Below, in pieces: positions 1 to 7,841 of a stretch of DNA of 64,000 bases (positions are counted from its first letter, which is position 1; every line of letters starts with the position of its first letter). Both the position numbers and the translations under genes were made by a program. The DNA is from Dongia_A sp044226685 (GTDB lineage Bacteria; Pseudomonadota; Alphaproteobacteria; Dongiales; Dongiaceae), in assembly GCA_044226685.1 (NCBI GenBank), contig JBGAGP010000006.1:7516-71515 (forward strand), in the 5' to 3' direction. The notes beneath the pieces are model-generated. The model was not told where the DNA came from. It saw only the letters and a list, made by a program, of their open reading frames with translations, and searched no databases.

Positions 1-490
1 TGCGGCTGTCGCCCTGCAGGCCGTGGCAATAGGCGATGTTGCGCATGTTCTCGAACAGCATGCGCAGGCGTTCCTCGCCCTCCCGCGCGCTTCGCGTGCT
101 GCGCTGCTCCTCGGTCACGTCGATATAGACGCCGATGATGCCGCCGGTGGCGGTGGGCAGCTCGGTCACCCGGAAGCTGCGGTCGCGGGAATTGTGATCC
201 GTTACCGTTCCGGAATTGCGCCGGCGGTCCATGCGCTCGGCCAGCATCTGGGCGGCGTCGACGCCTTCGCGCCGATTGGCCGGCTCCGCGTAGTAGATCG
301 TCGCCAGGTCGCGGAACTGGCGGCCGACATATACCTCCGCCTCCAGCCCCGGATAGACGAGGCGGCGATAGGCCTCGTTGAAGGCGACGAGCCGGTCCGC
401 GCTGTCCCACAAGGCGACGCCGACCCGGGCCAGGTCCAATGCCGTGGCAAGGCTGGCAATGTCCTTGGGGTCGACGATGGCGCCGATCAT
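1..490 (-). CDS. PAS-domain sensor protein, N-terminal part (runs off left edge)
   Basis: The reverse strand is open from an ATG at 488-490 to the window edge, giving about 163 residues with no stop. Residues ~14-125 look like a PAS domain: a start of the type ALDLARVGVALWD, then LVAFNEAYR, and an end of the type IIGVYIDVTEEQ, which is the usual PAS/PAC exit. A linker and what seems to be the start of a second sensor segment (RLRMLFENM) follow. In alphaproteobacteria this layout heads hybrid histidine kinases and GGDEF/EAL proteins. The output domain lies outside the window, so the signalling activity cannot be assigned. No transmembrane segment is seen in the visible part, so this portion is probably cytoplasmic. 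Confidence 0.75.
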   Translation of the reverse strand, partial: MIGAIVDPKDIASLATALDLARVGVALWDSADRLVAFNEAYRRLVYPGLEAEVYVGRQFRDLATIYYAEPANRREGVDAAQMLAERMDRRRNSGTVTDHNSRDRSFRVTELPTATGGIIGVYIDVTEEQRSTRSAREGEERLRMLFENMRNIAYCHGLQGDSR

Positions 491-571
491 GCAGCATTCC
501 CGAGTTGACCGCCGCGATTCTAGTCGCGCGACTCGGGTCCAGCCTAGGCGGTAATCCTCACCAGATCATTG

Positions 572-1348
572 CTAACGGCGGTCCAGGGCCCGGATCAGCG
601 GGTCATAGAGCGCGGCCGGCAGCAGGCGCATCACCCGCGCGATCCAGGCGAGGCGCGCGGGAAAGCTCACATAGGATTGCCTTGCCAGGATCGCCGCGGT
701 GAGCAGGTCGGCGGCGGGGTCGAGGGCCATCGCCATCGGTTTGCTTCGCTTTTTGCGCGTGTCGCGGCTGACGATGAAGCCAGGCGCGGCCAGCGTCACC
801 GCGATGCCCCTGGGCGCCAGGTCGAGGCGCAAGCTCTCCGAATAGTTCATCAGGGCGGCCTTCGCGGCGCCATAGGATGCGGCGTGCGGCAGGCCGCGGA
901 AGCCGGCGATGCTGCCGATGGTGACGATGTGGCCGCCGGTTCCATCCCGAGCCTGGCGCAGCAGCGCCGGTAGGGCGGCCTCGACGAAATGTGCGACACC
1001 GAGGACGTTGAGGTCGAAGGCGGCACGCATCTCGGCCGCGGTCAGCTGCTCGGGCGGCGTGCGCCCGCCGCCGCCGGCATTGAGGATGAGGCGATCGATG
1101 CGGCCGTGGTCCCGCAGCACGCGCTCGACACAGGCGCGGACAGCGTCGCCATCGGTGACATCGCAGGGCTGCGCCTCAGCCAGGCCGCCCGCCGTGGCGA
1201 TCTCCGCCGCCAGCTGCTCAAGCAGGACGCGGCGGCGGGCCACCAGGATCACGCAATCGCCGCGCCTGGCGAAGCGGCGGGCGAGGGCGGCGCCGATGCC
1301 GGAGGAGGCGCCGGTGACGAGGGTGACGGCGCGGTCGGGCGCCGCCAT
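572..1348 (-). CDS. Short-chain dehydrogenase/reductase (SDR family)
   Basis: This is a 258-residue classical SDR oxidoreductase. The nucleotide-binding TGASSGIG motif is at residues 12-19, NAG at 90-92, and the catalytic Ser146, Tyr159 and Lys163 (YxxxK) are all present, so it should be an active NAD(P)H-dependent enzyme. The C-terminal 40 residues are hydrophobic and basic (WIARVMRLLP), suggesting membrane association, as in SDRs acting on lipids. The ATG follows directly on the TAG of the upstream AspH-like gene, so the two are almost certainly co-transcribed and translationally coupled. The substrate is unknown; the pairing suggests modification of a fatty acyl or lipid substrate, which is inference. 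Confidence 0.9.
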   Translation of the reverse strand: MAAPDRAVTLVTGASSGIGAALARRFARRGDCVILVARRRVLLEQLAAEIATAGGLAEAQPCDVTDGDAVRACVERVLRDHGRIDRLILNAGGGGRTPPEQLTAAEMRAAFDLNVLGVAHFVEAALPALLRQARDGTGGHIVTIGSIAGFRGLPHAASYGAAKAALMNYSESLRLDLAPRGIAVTLAAPGFIVSRDTRKKRSKPMAMALDPAADLLTAAILARQSYVSFPARLAWIARVMRLLPAALYDPLIRALDRR

Positions 1349-2173
1349 CTAGTCGGCGACGCGCTGCATGGCGCCGGCGATCGCCTCGTCGCGTGCCGTT
1401 TCCGTCATCAGCGCGCGTTCGTGCCGCTTCAGGTTCCTGCGCGCGTCGCGATAGAAGGCGGTGCGCTTCAGCAGCGCCATCGCCCAGCGGTTGAGCATGC
1501 TGGCCGGCCAGCGCATGGGGCGGTCGAAATCGTAGAGGAGAATGACGCGCTCCTCGTCGGTGTCGTTGATGACCTGGTGCGTCCGCGCGTCGTCGAAGAC
1601 GAAGCACTTGCCTTCGCGCCACCAGACCACGGTGTCTTCGACGCGCATGCGGCAACGGCGCCAGTTCTCAGGCACGATGAGCCCGAGATGCGAGCGCAGC
1701 ACGCCCTTGGTGATGCCGCGATGCGGCTTGATCTTGTAGCGAGGGCCGAGGATCGAGAACCACGCCGAGCGCAGCCCGGGCACCTGGCGCAACAACTCCG
1801 CCGTGCGCGGGCATTGCGCGGTGTTGCCGGTCAATTCCTCGCCCATGCCCCAGAGGAAAAAGGCGCGCCATTTCTGCGAATGCGAGATGCGCGCCTGGTC
1901 GGGCGAGATCTTGTCGAGATGGGGGATCTTGTCGCGGTCCTGGAGGATCACGTCGAGCTCGGCCTTGATCGCCGGCCAATTTGCCTCCAGCGCCGCGACG
2001 AAGGGGAAATGCTCGTTCGGGATGATGGCGACGTCGGGCACGCTGGACTGGCGCGCATAGAGCCTGGCCAGCAGCTTCAGGGTGGCGAGGCCCAGCATCT
2101 TGACCCGCGCGCGACGCCAAGCCTTCCAGGGCGACTTGCCCTCCGCTCCCCGCAATGCCTGTGTTCCCGCCAT
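1349..2173 (-). CDS. Aspartyl/asparaginyl beta-hydroxylase-family dioxygenase
   Basis: The 274-residue protein belongs to the AspH family of Fe(II)/2-oxoglutarate dioxygenases, which includes the lipid A hydroxylase LpxO. The family core is at residues ~140-215: a first iron-ligand region around His151-Arg152 with the following R160/H162, and a second His at 199 in DDARTHQVIND, followed by an Arg-containing strand that would bind 2-oxoglutarate. The N-terminal ~45 residues are basic with a hydrophobic patch, as expected for a membrane-associated member. It is first in a two-gene unit with the adjoining SDR. Hydroxylation of a lipid or a protein side chain are both possible; the sequence alone does not decide. 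Confidence 0.85.
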   Translation of the reverse strand: MAGTQALRGAEGKSPWKAWRRARVKMLGLATLKLLARLYARQSSVPDVAIIPNEHFPFVAALEANWPAIKAELDVILQDRDKIPHLDKISPDQARISHSQKWRAFFLWGMGEELTGNTAQCPRTAELLRQVPGLRSAWFSILGPRYKIKPHRGITKGVLRSHLGLIVPENWRRCRMRVEDTVVWWREGKCFVFDDARTHQVINDTDEERVILLYDFDRPMRWPASMLNRWAMALLKRTAFYRDARRNLKRHERALMTETARDEAIAGAMQRVAD

Positions 2174-2269
2174 TCGCCCCTCAGCCGCCTGGGTGCCAAT
2201 TCATACGGGGCCGGGGCTGGCGCGCGCAAGGTCGAACGTGTCGCGGGCCACGGCCACCAAATCAGCGCC

Positions 2270-3064
2270 TTAGGCGCGAATCAGGCTGCGGAACAGGCGG
2301 TCCGCCGCCGCCCGGTCATCGGCCGACCGCTCCGGCGCGCCTGCGATCAGCTTGGCCGCGGCGGCCACCTCGGTCCGGATCAGGCGATCCAGCACGGCGA
2401 TGCGCGGCCCCGATCCCATTTCCCTGGTCCTCCGCTTCGTCTCCACCAAGCGGTCGATCGTTTGCGACACCGCATCGGCCAGGTCGGTCGACGCCATCAG
2501 GGCCTGAAGCTGCATGGGTGGTCTTCGCCCCGGATGCAGGCGCAGAAATCTGAGGGCAAGGGCGGGGCGCAAGGCATAGAAGTAGCGCTTCAGCGCCACC
2601 TGCTCTCGCTCCAGCTTGGCGGTGACCTGACGGCGGGCAAGATGGAGATAGTGGTAGGTCATGGCGCGGGGATGCAGCGCGCGGTCGGCAAAACCTCGTA
2701 GGCGGCGAAGCGCCGCGGCGTCGCGGCGATAGAAGATCGGGGATTCCATCCACTCCGAAATCACAGCGTTGGATTTCAGCACCAGATGCAGCGCCTTGCG
2801 CACGTCCCAGCCGTTCACGTCCATGTCGTCCTCGATCGGCGTCTCGATCACATCGCGACCGGCATAGAGGCTGAGATACCATTCGGCGGGCCGGGCATAG
2901 ACGAAGCGCACGTCGTAGTCGCTGTCGGGCGAAGGGAAGCCCCAGGCGCGGCTGCCGGATTCCACGGCGAACAGGATGCGGCAATGCTGCTGAGCCTCGA
3001 TCGCGTCGAGACGGCGCTGGACCTCGACCCAGCGATCCTTCGAAATGGCGGAATGGCGCTTCAT
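2270..3064 (-). CDS. RlaP/YcgL-type nucleotidyltransferase
   Basis: The protein has a minimal nucleotidyltransferase fold: a GSRAWGF motif near residues 37-43 followed by DSDYD (~47-51), supplying the acidic metal ligands of the pol-beta superfamily. The rest (~100-264) is helical and basic. This matches the RlaP family (COG3541), named for its association with RNA ligases. I chose the ATG at 3062-3064 because GGGGAGGG lies about 12 bases upstream; an in-frame ATG at 3094 would put this ribosome-binding site inside the gene. It is divergent from the cyclophilin gene at 3100. No RNA ligase gene is nearby and its substrate is unknown. Confidence 0.82.
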   Translation of the reverse strand: MKRHSAISKDRWVEVQRRLDAIEAQQHCRILFAVESGSRAWGFPSPDSDYDVRFVYARPAEWYLSLYAGRDVIETPIEDDMDVNGWDVRKALHLVLKSNAVISEWMESPIFYRRDAAALRRLRGFADRALHPRAMTYHYLHLARRQVTAKLEREQVALKRYFYALRPALALRFLRLHPGRRPPMQLQALMASTDLADAVSQTIDRLVETKRRTREMGSGPRIAVLDRLIRTEVAAAAKLIAGAPERSADDRAAADRLFRSLIRA

Positions 3065-3099
3065 GCTATGTTCGGCCCTCCCCTGAAGGCACATTAGAC

Positions 3100-3612
3100 A
3101 TGAGTCGGGTTCAAATCGAAACAGCGTTGGGCGTCATCGGGATTGACGTCTTCGAGACCGAGGCCCCGGCCAGCGCGGGATACTTCCTCAGCGATGTGCG
3201 GGCCGGGCGGTTCGACGGGTCAAGTTTCTTCCGCATCGTCACCCTGGCCAACCAGGACGCGGAGGAGGGGCGGCGGATCGAGGTCATCCAGGGCGGCTTG
3301 AAGCATTCCGCGCCTGACCTGCCGCCGGTCATTCCGCACGAGACCACGGCGATGACGGGTCTCCGGCACCTGAAAGGCACGGTCTCGCTGGCGCGCTTCG
3401 CGCCGGGCGCGGTCTATCATTCCTTCTTCATCTGCCTGCGCGACGAGCCCTGCCTCGATTTCGGCGGCGCAAGGCATCCGGACGGCCAGGGCTTCGCGGC
3501 GTTCGGGCGCGTCACGCGTGGGTTCGATGTGGTGGAGAAGATTTTCGCGCGCGCGGAGGCGGAGGAATACGTGAAAGATGCGGTGCGGATCGCGCAGGCG
3601 ACGGTGCTCTGA
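3100..3612 (+). CDS. Cyclophilin-type peptidyl-prolyl cis-trans isomerase (cytosolic)
   Basis: This 170-residue protein is a compact cyclophilin. It has the FFRI catalytic Arg segment (FHRV in the consensus), QGG, GTVSLAR, HSFFICL (SQFFI in the consensus) and FAAFGRV. It would catalyse proline cis-trans isomerisation during folding. There is no signal peptide, so it should act in the cytoplasm, unlike the exported cyclophilin at 24616-25185. The insert around residues 50-70 (DAEEGRRIEVIQGG) is longer than in the minimal bacterial enzymes. It stands alone, divergent from the nucleotidyltransferase gene. Confidence 0.9.
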   Translation: MSRVQIETALGVIGIDVFETEAPASAGYFLSDVRAGRFDGSSFFRIVTLANQDAEEGRRIEVIQGGLKHSAPDLPPVIPHETTAMTGLRHLKGTVSLARFAPGAVYHSFFICLRDEPCLDFGGARHPDGQGFAAFGRVTRGFDVVEKIFARAEAEEYVKDAVRIAQATVL

Positions 3613-3622
3613 CAACTCTGTT

Positions 3623-3712
3623 CGTCATCCCGGGCTTGACCCGGGATCCATTTCTGAACCGCACGAAGCGAAATGCCGGGACCATGGACCCCGGATCTAG
3701 TCCGGGGTGACG
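3623..3712. repeat. Dispersed palindromic (REP-like) element
   Basis: Two imperfect inverted copies of a ~28-base unit lie head to head. The left copy (3623-3650) begins CGTCATCCCGGGCTTGACCC. The right copy (3685-3712), read on the reverse strand, begins CGTCACCCCGGACTAGATCC. Each copy is itself a small hairpin (CCCGGG/CCCGGG; CCCCGG/CCGGGG). From general knowledge, units of this GTCATCCCGGG...GACCCGGGATCC type recur in intergenic regions of many alphaproteobacteria. It sits just after the cyclophilin stop and could also help terminate or stabilise that mRNA. Confidence 0.75.
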
Positions 3713-3751
3713 ACCGGGTTGACCGCGCATGCGCCCGCCGGACGCACACCC

Positions 3752-3799
3752 CCAAAACAGTCCCGCCCGCCTCCGGGGCCTAGTCCGGAGGCGGGCGGG
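3752..3799 (-). terminator. Probable Rho-independent terminator of nrdJ
   Basis: A perfect 15-bp inverted repeat (3762-3776 with 3785-3799, 8-base loop) lies about 45 bases past the nrdJ stop. Read on the reverse strand, the stem is followed by ACTGTTTTGG, a short T run. On the forward strand no T run follows, so it serves nrdJ rather than the cyclophilin gene. Confidence 0.7.
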
Positions 3800-3843
3800 G
3801 TAGGCGACAAGCTGCCGCGCGTCAGAGCAAGGGATAGAGAGCC

Positions 3844-6800
3844 TTACGAGCAGCCGCTTGTCGAACCGCAGGTGGTGCACTTCATGCAGGTGCCGTTGCG
3901 CACCAGGGTGAAATTGCCGCATTCGCCGCAGGCATCGCCCTCGTAGCCCTTCATCCGGGCTTCGCGGATCTTCTCCAGGCGGCTTTCGATCTCACGCGCC
4001 AGGTTCGGCGCGGCGATCAGCGCGTCGACTTGGGTGTGGCGCTCGACATGGACATGCATCGCGCCGTTGCCGGCGTCATGGCCGCCATGGTCGTGGCCCC
4101 CGTGGTCGTGGCTGGGGCCGTGCAGGTGCGCGTGCACCTCGTGCGGGCTCGGCGCCAGGGCGGTGTTGCCGATGGTGCGGGCCACGTTCGACAGCACGAC
4201 CAGATTGGAGCGGACGTAGCCGGAGGAAGCGATGCGCTTCACCGTGGCGATCTCCTGCTCCTGCGCCGGCAGGTTGGCCTGCGACGTGCCGCCGCCCAGC
4301 GCGTCCGGGTCGAGGTCGTCCGGCTTCACATGGGCAAGGTCGTTGCGGCCGAGATAGGAGATGGCGAGCTCGCGGAAGATGTAGTCCAGGATCGAGGTCG
4401 ACATCTTGATCGTGTCGTTGCCTTCCACCACGCCGTTCGGCTCGAAGCGGGTGAAGGTGTAGGCTTCCACGTATTCCTCGAGCGGCACGCCGTATTGCAG
4501 GCCGATGGAGATGGCGATGGCGAAGTTGTTCATCAGGCTGCGGAAGGCAGCACCTTCCTTGTGCATGTCGATGAAGACCTCGCCGAGGCCGCCATCCTCG
4601 TATTCGCCGGTCCGCAGATACACCTTGTGGCCGCCGACGATGGCCTTCTGGGTATAGCCCTTGCGGCGCTCCGGCAGGCGCTTGCGGCCCTGCTGCACCT
4701 GGCGCTCGATGATGCGCTCGACGATCCGCTCCGCCACCATCGGCGCGCGGGCCGCCGGCGTCGCCTCGATCACGTCGTCGATGATGTCGTCGTCGAGCAG
4801 CTGGCTCGCCAGCGGCTGCGAGAGCTTGGAGCCGTCGCGGTAAAGCGCGTTCGCCTTGATGCCCAGCTGCCAGGACAGCATGTAGGCGTCCTTGCAGGCC
4901 TCGACCGAGCTGCTGTTCGGCATGTTGATGGTCTTGGAGATGGCGCCGGAGATGAAGCTCTGCGCCGCCGCCATCATGCGGATGTGGCTGTCGACCGAGA
5001 GGTAGCGCTTGCCGATGCGGCCGCAGGGATTGGCGCAGTCGAAGACCGAGAGATGCTCGTCCTTCAGATAGGGCGCGCCCTCCAGCGTCATGGCGCCGGA
5101 GCAATAGGTGTTGGCCGCCTCGATCTCCGCCTTGCTGAAGCCGAGGGTGGCCAGCATGTCGAAGGTCGGGTCGTTCAATTGCTCGGAGGTCAGGCCGAGC
5201 GCCGCCTGGCAGAAATCCTCGCCCAGGTTCCACTTGTTGAACACGAAGCGGATGTCGAAGGCGGTCGCCAGCGCATTCTCGACCGACTGGATCGAGCCGG
5301 TGGTGAAGCCCTTGGCCTTCAGCGTCGCGTGGTTGATTCCGGGCGCCTCGGCGAGGGTGCCATGGCCGACGGCGTAGCGGATGATCTCCTCGATCTCATG
5401 CTCCGGATAGCCGAGCTTCTTCAGCGCGGCCGGAACGGTGCGGTTGATGATCTTGAAGTAGCCGCCGCCGGCGAGCTTCTTGTACTTCACCAGGGCGAAG
5501 TCGGGCTCGATGCCGGTGGTGTCGCAATCCATCACCAGGCCGATGGTGCCGGTCGGCGCGATCACCGTCGCCTGGGCATTGCGGTAGCCGTGCAGCTCGC
5601 CCAGCGTCAGCGCCTGGTCCCAGGCCTGGTGCGCGGCGTCGAGCAGGGCGGCGTCCGGGCAATTGTCGTGGTCGAGCGCCACGGGCAGCACCGAGAGGCC
5701 CTCATAGCCCTCGCTGTCGCCATAGGCGGCGCGGCGATGGTTGCGGATCACCCGCAGCATCTGCGCGCGGTTCTTCTCGAAGCCGGGGAAGGTGCCGAGC
5801 TCACCCGCCATTTCCGCCGAGGTGGCGTAGGAGATGCCGGTCATGATCGCGGTCAAGGCGGCGGTCAGCGCCCGGCCCTCGTCGCTGTCATAGGAGAGGC
5901 CCATCGCCATCAGCAGGCCGCCGACATTGGCGTAGCCGAGGCCGAGGGTGCGGAACTCGTAGGACAGCTGGGCGATCTCCTTGGACGGGAACTGCGCCAT
6001 CAGCACGGAGATTTCCAGCACCACGGTCCACAGCCGCACGGCGTGGCTGTAGGACTCGATGTCGACGCGGCCATCCGGCTTCAGGAAGGTCATCAGGTTG
6101 AGCGAAGCCAGATTGCAGGCCGTATCATCCAGGAACATGTATTCCGAGCACGGATTGGAGGCGTTGATGCGCCCCGATTCCGGGCAGGTGTGCCACTCGT
6201 TGATGGTGGTGTCGAACTGCACGCCCGGATCGGCCGAGGCCCAGGCCGCGGCGCCGATCTTCTCCCACAGCTCGCGGGCCTTCAGGGTCTTGTGGACCTT
6301 GCCGTCGATGCGGCGCTTCAGCTGCCAGTCGCCATCCTCCAGCACCTTCTGGATGAAGTCGTTGTTGATGCGGACCGAGTTGTTCGAGTTCTGGCCCGAC
6401 ACGGTCAGGTAGGCGTCGCTGTCCCAATCGGTGTCGTAGGTCTTGAAGTCGATCTGCTTGTAGCCCTGCTGCGCGAAGTGGATCACGCGCTGGACGTAGT
6501 TCTCCGGGATCTTGGCCTTGCGCGCCTCGCGGATCGCGGCCTTCAGCGCCGGATTCTTCAACGGGTCGAACTTGCCCTCGCCTTCACCGGCATGGCAGGC
6601 CTTGATGACGCGGTTCAGGTGCGTGTTGCAGGCCTGGGAGCCGGCCACCAATGCCGCGACCTTCTGCTCCTCCAGGACCTTCCAGTCGATGTATTCCTCG
6701 ATGTCGGGGTGATCGAGGTCGACGGTCACCATCTTGGCGGCGCGGCGGGTCGTGCCGCCCGACTTGATGGCGCCGGCGGCGCGATCGCCGATCTTGAGGA

Positions 6801-7569
6801 AGCTCATCAGGCCGGAGGACTTGCCGCCGCCGGAGAGCTTCTCGTTGGCGCCGCGCAGCTTGGAGAAGTTGGAGCCGGTGCCGGAGCCATACTTGAACAG
6901 GCGCGCCTCGCGCACCCAGAGGTCCATGATGCCGCCCTCGTTCACCAGGTCATCGGCGACGCCCTGGATGAAGCAGGCATGCGGCTGCGGGTGCTCATAG
7001 GCCGAGGCCGAGGCGGTCAGCATGCCGGTCTCGAAATCGACGTAGTAGTGGCCCTGGGCCGGGCCGTCGATGCCATAGGCCCAGTGCAGGCCGGTGTTGA
7101 ACCATTGCGGCGAGTTGGGGGCGCCCATCTGCTGGGCCAGCATGAAGCGCATCTCGTCGAAGAAGGCGCGGGCGTCCTCCTCGGAATCGAAATAGCCGCC
7201 CTTCCAGCCCCAATAGGTCCAGGTGCCGGCCAGACGGTCGAAGACCTGGGCCGCCGACATCTCGCCCACATAGCGCGCCTCGGCCGGGAGCTTCAGCAGC
7301 TCCTCGCGGTCGGCCTCCTTGCGCCACAGCCATTCCGGCACGTCGCGCTCGACCACGGGGCGCAGGCGCGCAGGCACACCGGCCTTGCGGAAATACTTCT
7401 GCGCCAGCACGTCGGAGGCGACCTGCGACCAGGAGGCGGGGACGTCGATATCCTTCAGCTGGAAGACGACGGAGCCATCGGGATTGCGGATCTCGCTGGT
7501 CGTCTTCTGGAACGCGATGTCGGCGTAGGGTGAGCAATCGGTCTTGGTGAATCGGCGTTCGATGCGCAT
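3844..7569 (-). CDS. nrdJ: Adenosylcobalamin-dependent (class II) ribonucleotide reductase
   Basis: The 1241-residue enzyme reduces ribonucleotides to deoxyribonucleotides using a B12-derived radical, so it works with or without oxygen. The large alphaproteobacterial NrdJ form is clear: N-terminal domain, QACNTH with one redox Cys, NPCSE near residue 469 in the catalytic barrel, PTGTIG, and a C-terminal CGECGNF...CMKCTTCG tail that reloads the active-site disulphide. I start at the ATG at 7567-7569 because GGGGGTC precedes it; the open frame extends 22 codons further upstream without support. A His-rich stretch (residues ~1143-1180, 12 His in 36) before the Cys tail is unusual. Two NrdR-box pairs and a DnaA box lie upstream and a terminator lies downstream. 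No other nrd gene is in the window. Confidence 0.96.
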   Translation of the reverse strand: MRIERRFTKTDCSPYADIAFQKTTSEIRNPDGSVVFQLKDIDVPASWSQVASDVLAQKYFRKAGVPARLRPVVERDVPEWLWRKEADREELLKLPAEARYVGEMSAAQVFDRLAGTWTYWGWKGGYFDSEEDARAFFDEMRFMLAQQMGAPNSPQWFNTGLHWAYGIDGPAQGHYYVDFETGMLTASASAYEHPQPHACFIQGVADDLVNEGGIMDLWVREARLFKYGSGTGSNFSKLRGANEKLSGGGKSSGLMSFLKIGDRAAGAIKSGGTTRRAAKMVTVDLDHPDIEEYIDWKVLEEQKVAALVAGSQACNTHLNRVIKACHAGEGEGKFDPLKNPALKAAIREARKAKIPENYVQRVIHFAQQGYKQIDFKTYDTDWDSDAYLTVSGQNSNNSVRINNDFIQKVLEDGDWQLKRRIDGKVHKTLKARELWEKIGAAAWASADPGVQFDTTINEWHTCPESGRINASNPCSEYMFLDDTACNLASLNLMTFLKPDGRVDIESYSHAVRLWTVVLEISVLMAQFPSKEIAQLSYEFRTLGLGYANVGGLLMAMGLSYDSDEGRALTAALTAIMTGISYATSAEMAGELGTFPGFEKNRAQMLRVIRNHRRAAYGDSEGYEGLSVLPVALDHDNCPDAALLDAAHQAWDQALTLGELHGYRNAQATVIAPTGTIGLVMDCDTTGIEPDFALVKYKKLAGGGYFKIINRTVPAALKKLGYPEHEIEEIIRYAVGHGTLAEAPGINHATLKAKGFTTGSIQSVENALATAFDIRFVFNKWNLGEDFCQAALGLTSEQLNDPTFDMLATLGFSKAEIEAANTYCSGAMTLEGAPYLKDEHLSVFDCANPCGRIGKRYLSVDSHIRMMAAAQSFISGAISKTINMPNSSSVEACKDAYMLSWQLGIKANALYRDGSKLSQPLASQLLDDDIIDDVIEATPAARAPMVAERIVERIIERQVQQGRKRLPERRKGYTQKAIVGGHKVYLRTGEYEDGGLGEVFIDMHKEGAAFRSLMNNFAIAISIGLQYGVPLEEYVEAYTFTRFEPNGVVEGNDTIKMSTSILDYIFRELAISYLGRNDLAHVKPDDLDPDALGGGTSQANLPAQEQEIATVKRIASSGYVRSNLVVLSNVARTIGNTALAPSPHEVHAHLHGPSHDHGGHDHGGHDAGNGAMHVHVERHTQVDALIAAPNLAREIESRLEKIREARMKGYEGDACGECGNFTLVRNGTCMKCTTCGSTSGCS

Positions 7570-7659
7570 GGTGACCCCCGGTCTACGGCCCGCTTTGCGG
7601 ACTCCTCCGCCATGTCGAAGAAACTGCTTCAACAATGCGGGTTAAGTTGTTCAGATCGG

Positions 7660-7707
7660 TCGCAATATCTTGCGGGTGACCCCGCAGCGACATGCTGGAT
7701 ATTGAGC
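7660..7707 (-). promoter_or_regulatory. NrdR-box pair, proximal to nrdJ
   Basis: Two copies resembling the NrdR operator (core CWATATATWG) have cores at 7663-7672 (CAATATCTTG, 9/10) and 7695-7704 (CTGGATATTG, 8/10). They are exactly 32 bases apart, the three-helical-turn spacing typical of NrdR box pairs. They lie about 90-140 bases upstream of the nrdJ start. NrdR is the ATP/dATP-sensing repressor of ribonucleotide reductase genes. Confidence 0.7.
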
Positions 7708-7735
7708 GCGGGCCGCGCGTCGGATCAAGAAAACA

Positions 7736-7783
7736 TTTCTAGATATTGTCACATTTGCCGCTTGACGATCCCATATCTAGTGG
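7736..7783 (-). promoter_or_regulatory. NrdR-box pair, distal to nrdJ
   Basis: A second pair has cores at 7739-7748 (CTAGATATTG, 9/10) and 7771-7780 (CCATATCTAG, 8/10), again 32 bases apart. The nearest cores of the two pairs (7695 and 7739) are 44 bases apart. Only nrdJ can be the target, since the gene on the other side (7842) ends here. Confidence 0.75.
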
Positions 7784-7817
7784 CTCCCCCCAGGGTCTTG
7801 TAGGTGTTGCGGCTGCT

Positions 7818-7826
7818 TGTGGATAA
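7818..7826 (-). promoter_or_regulatory. DnaA box upstream of nrdJ
   Basis: A perfect TTATCCACA on the reverse strand lies about 250 bases upstream of the nrdJ start and just above the distal NrdR pair. DnaA regulates nrd genes in Escherichia coli, so a replication-coupled control site is plausible. One perfect 9-mer can also occur by chance in 64 kb. Confidence 0.45.
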
Positions 7827-7841
7827 CTGGGTATAGTAAAT

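Noticed and set aside
4030..7533. A 1167-residue open frame antisense to nrdJ
   Set aside because: Composition is the usual GC-rich antisense shadow (Arg, Ala, Gly, Asp, His, Val) and the opposite strand has every class II reductase motif.
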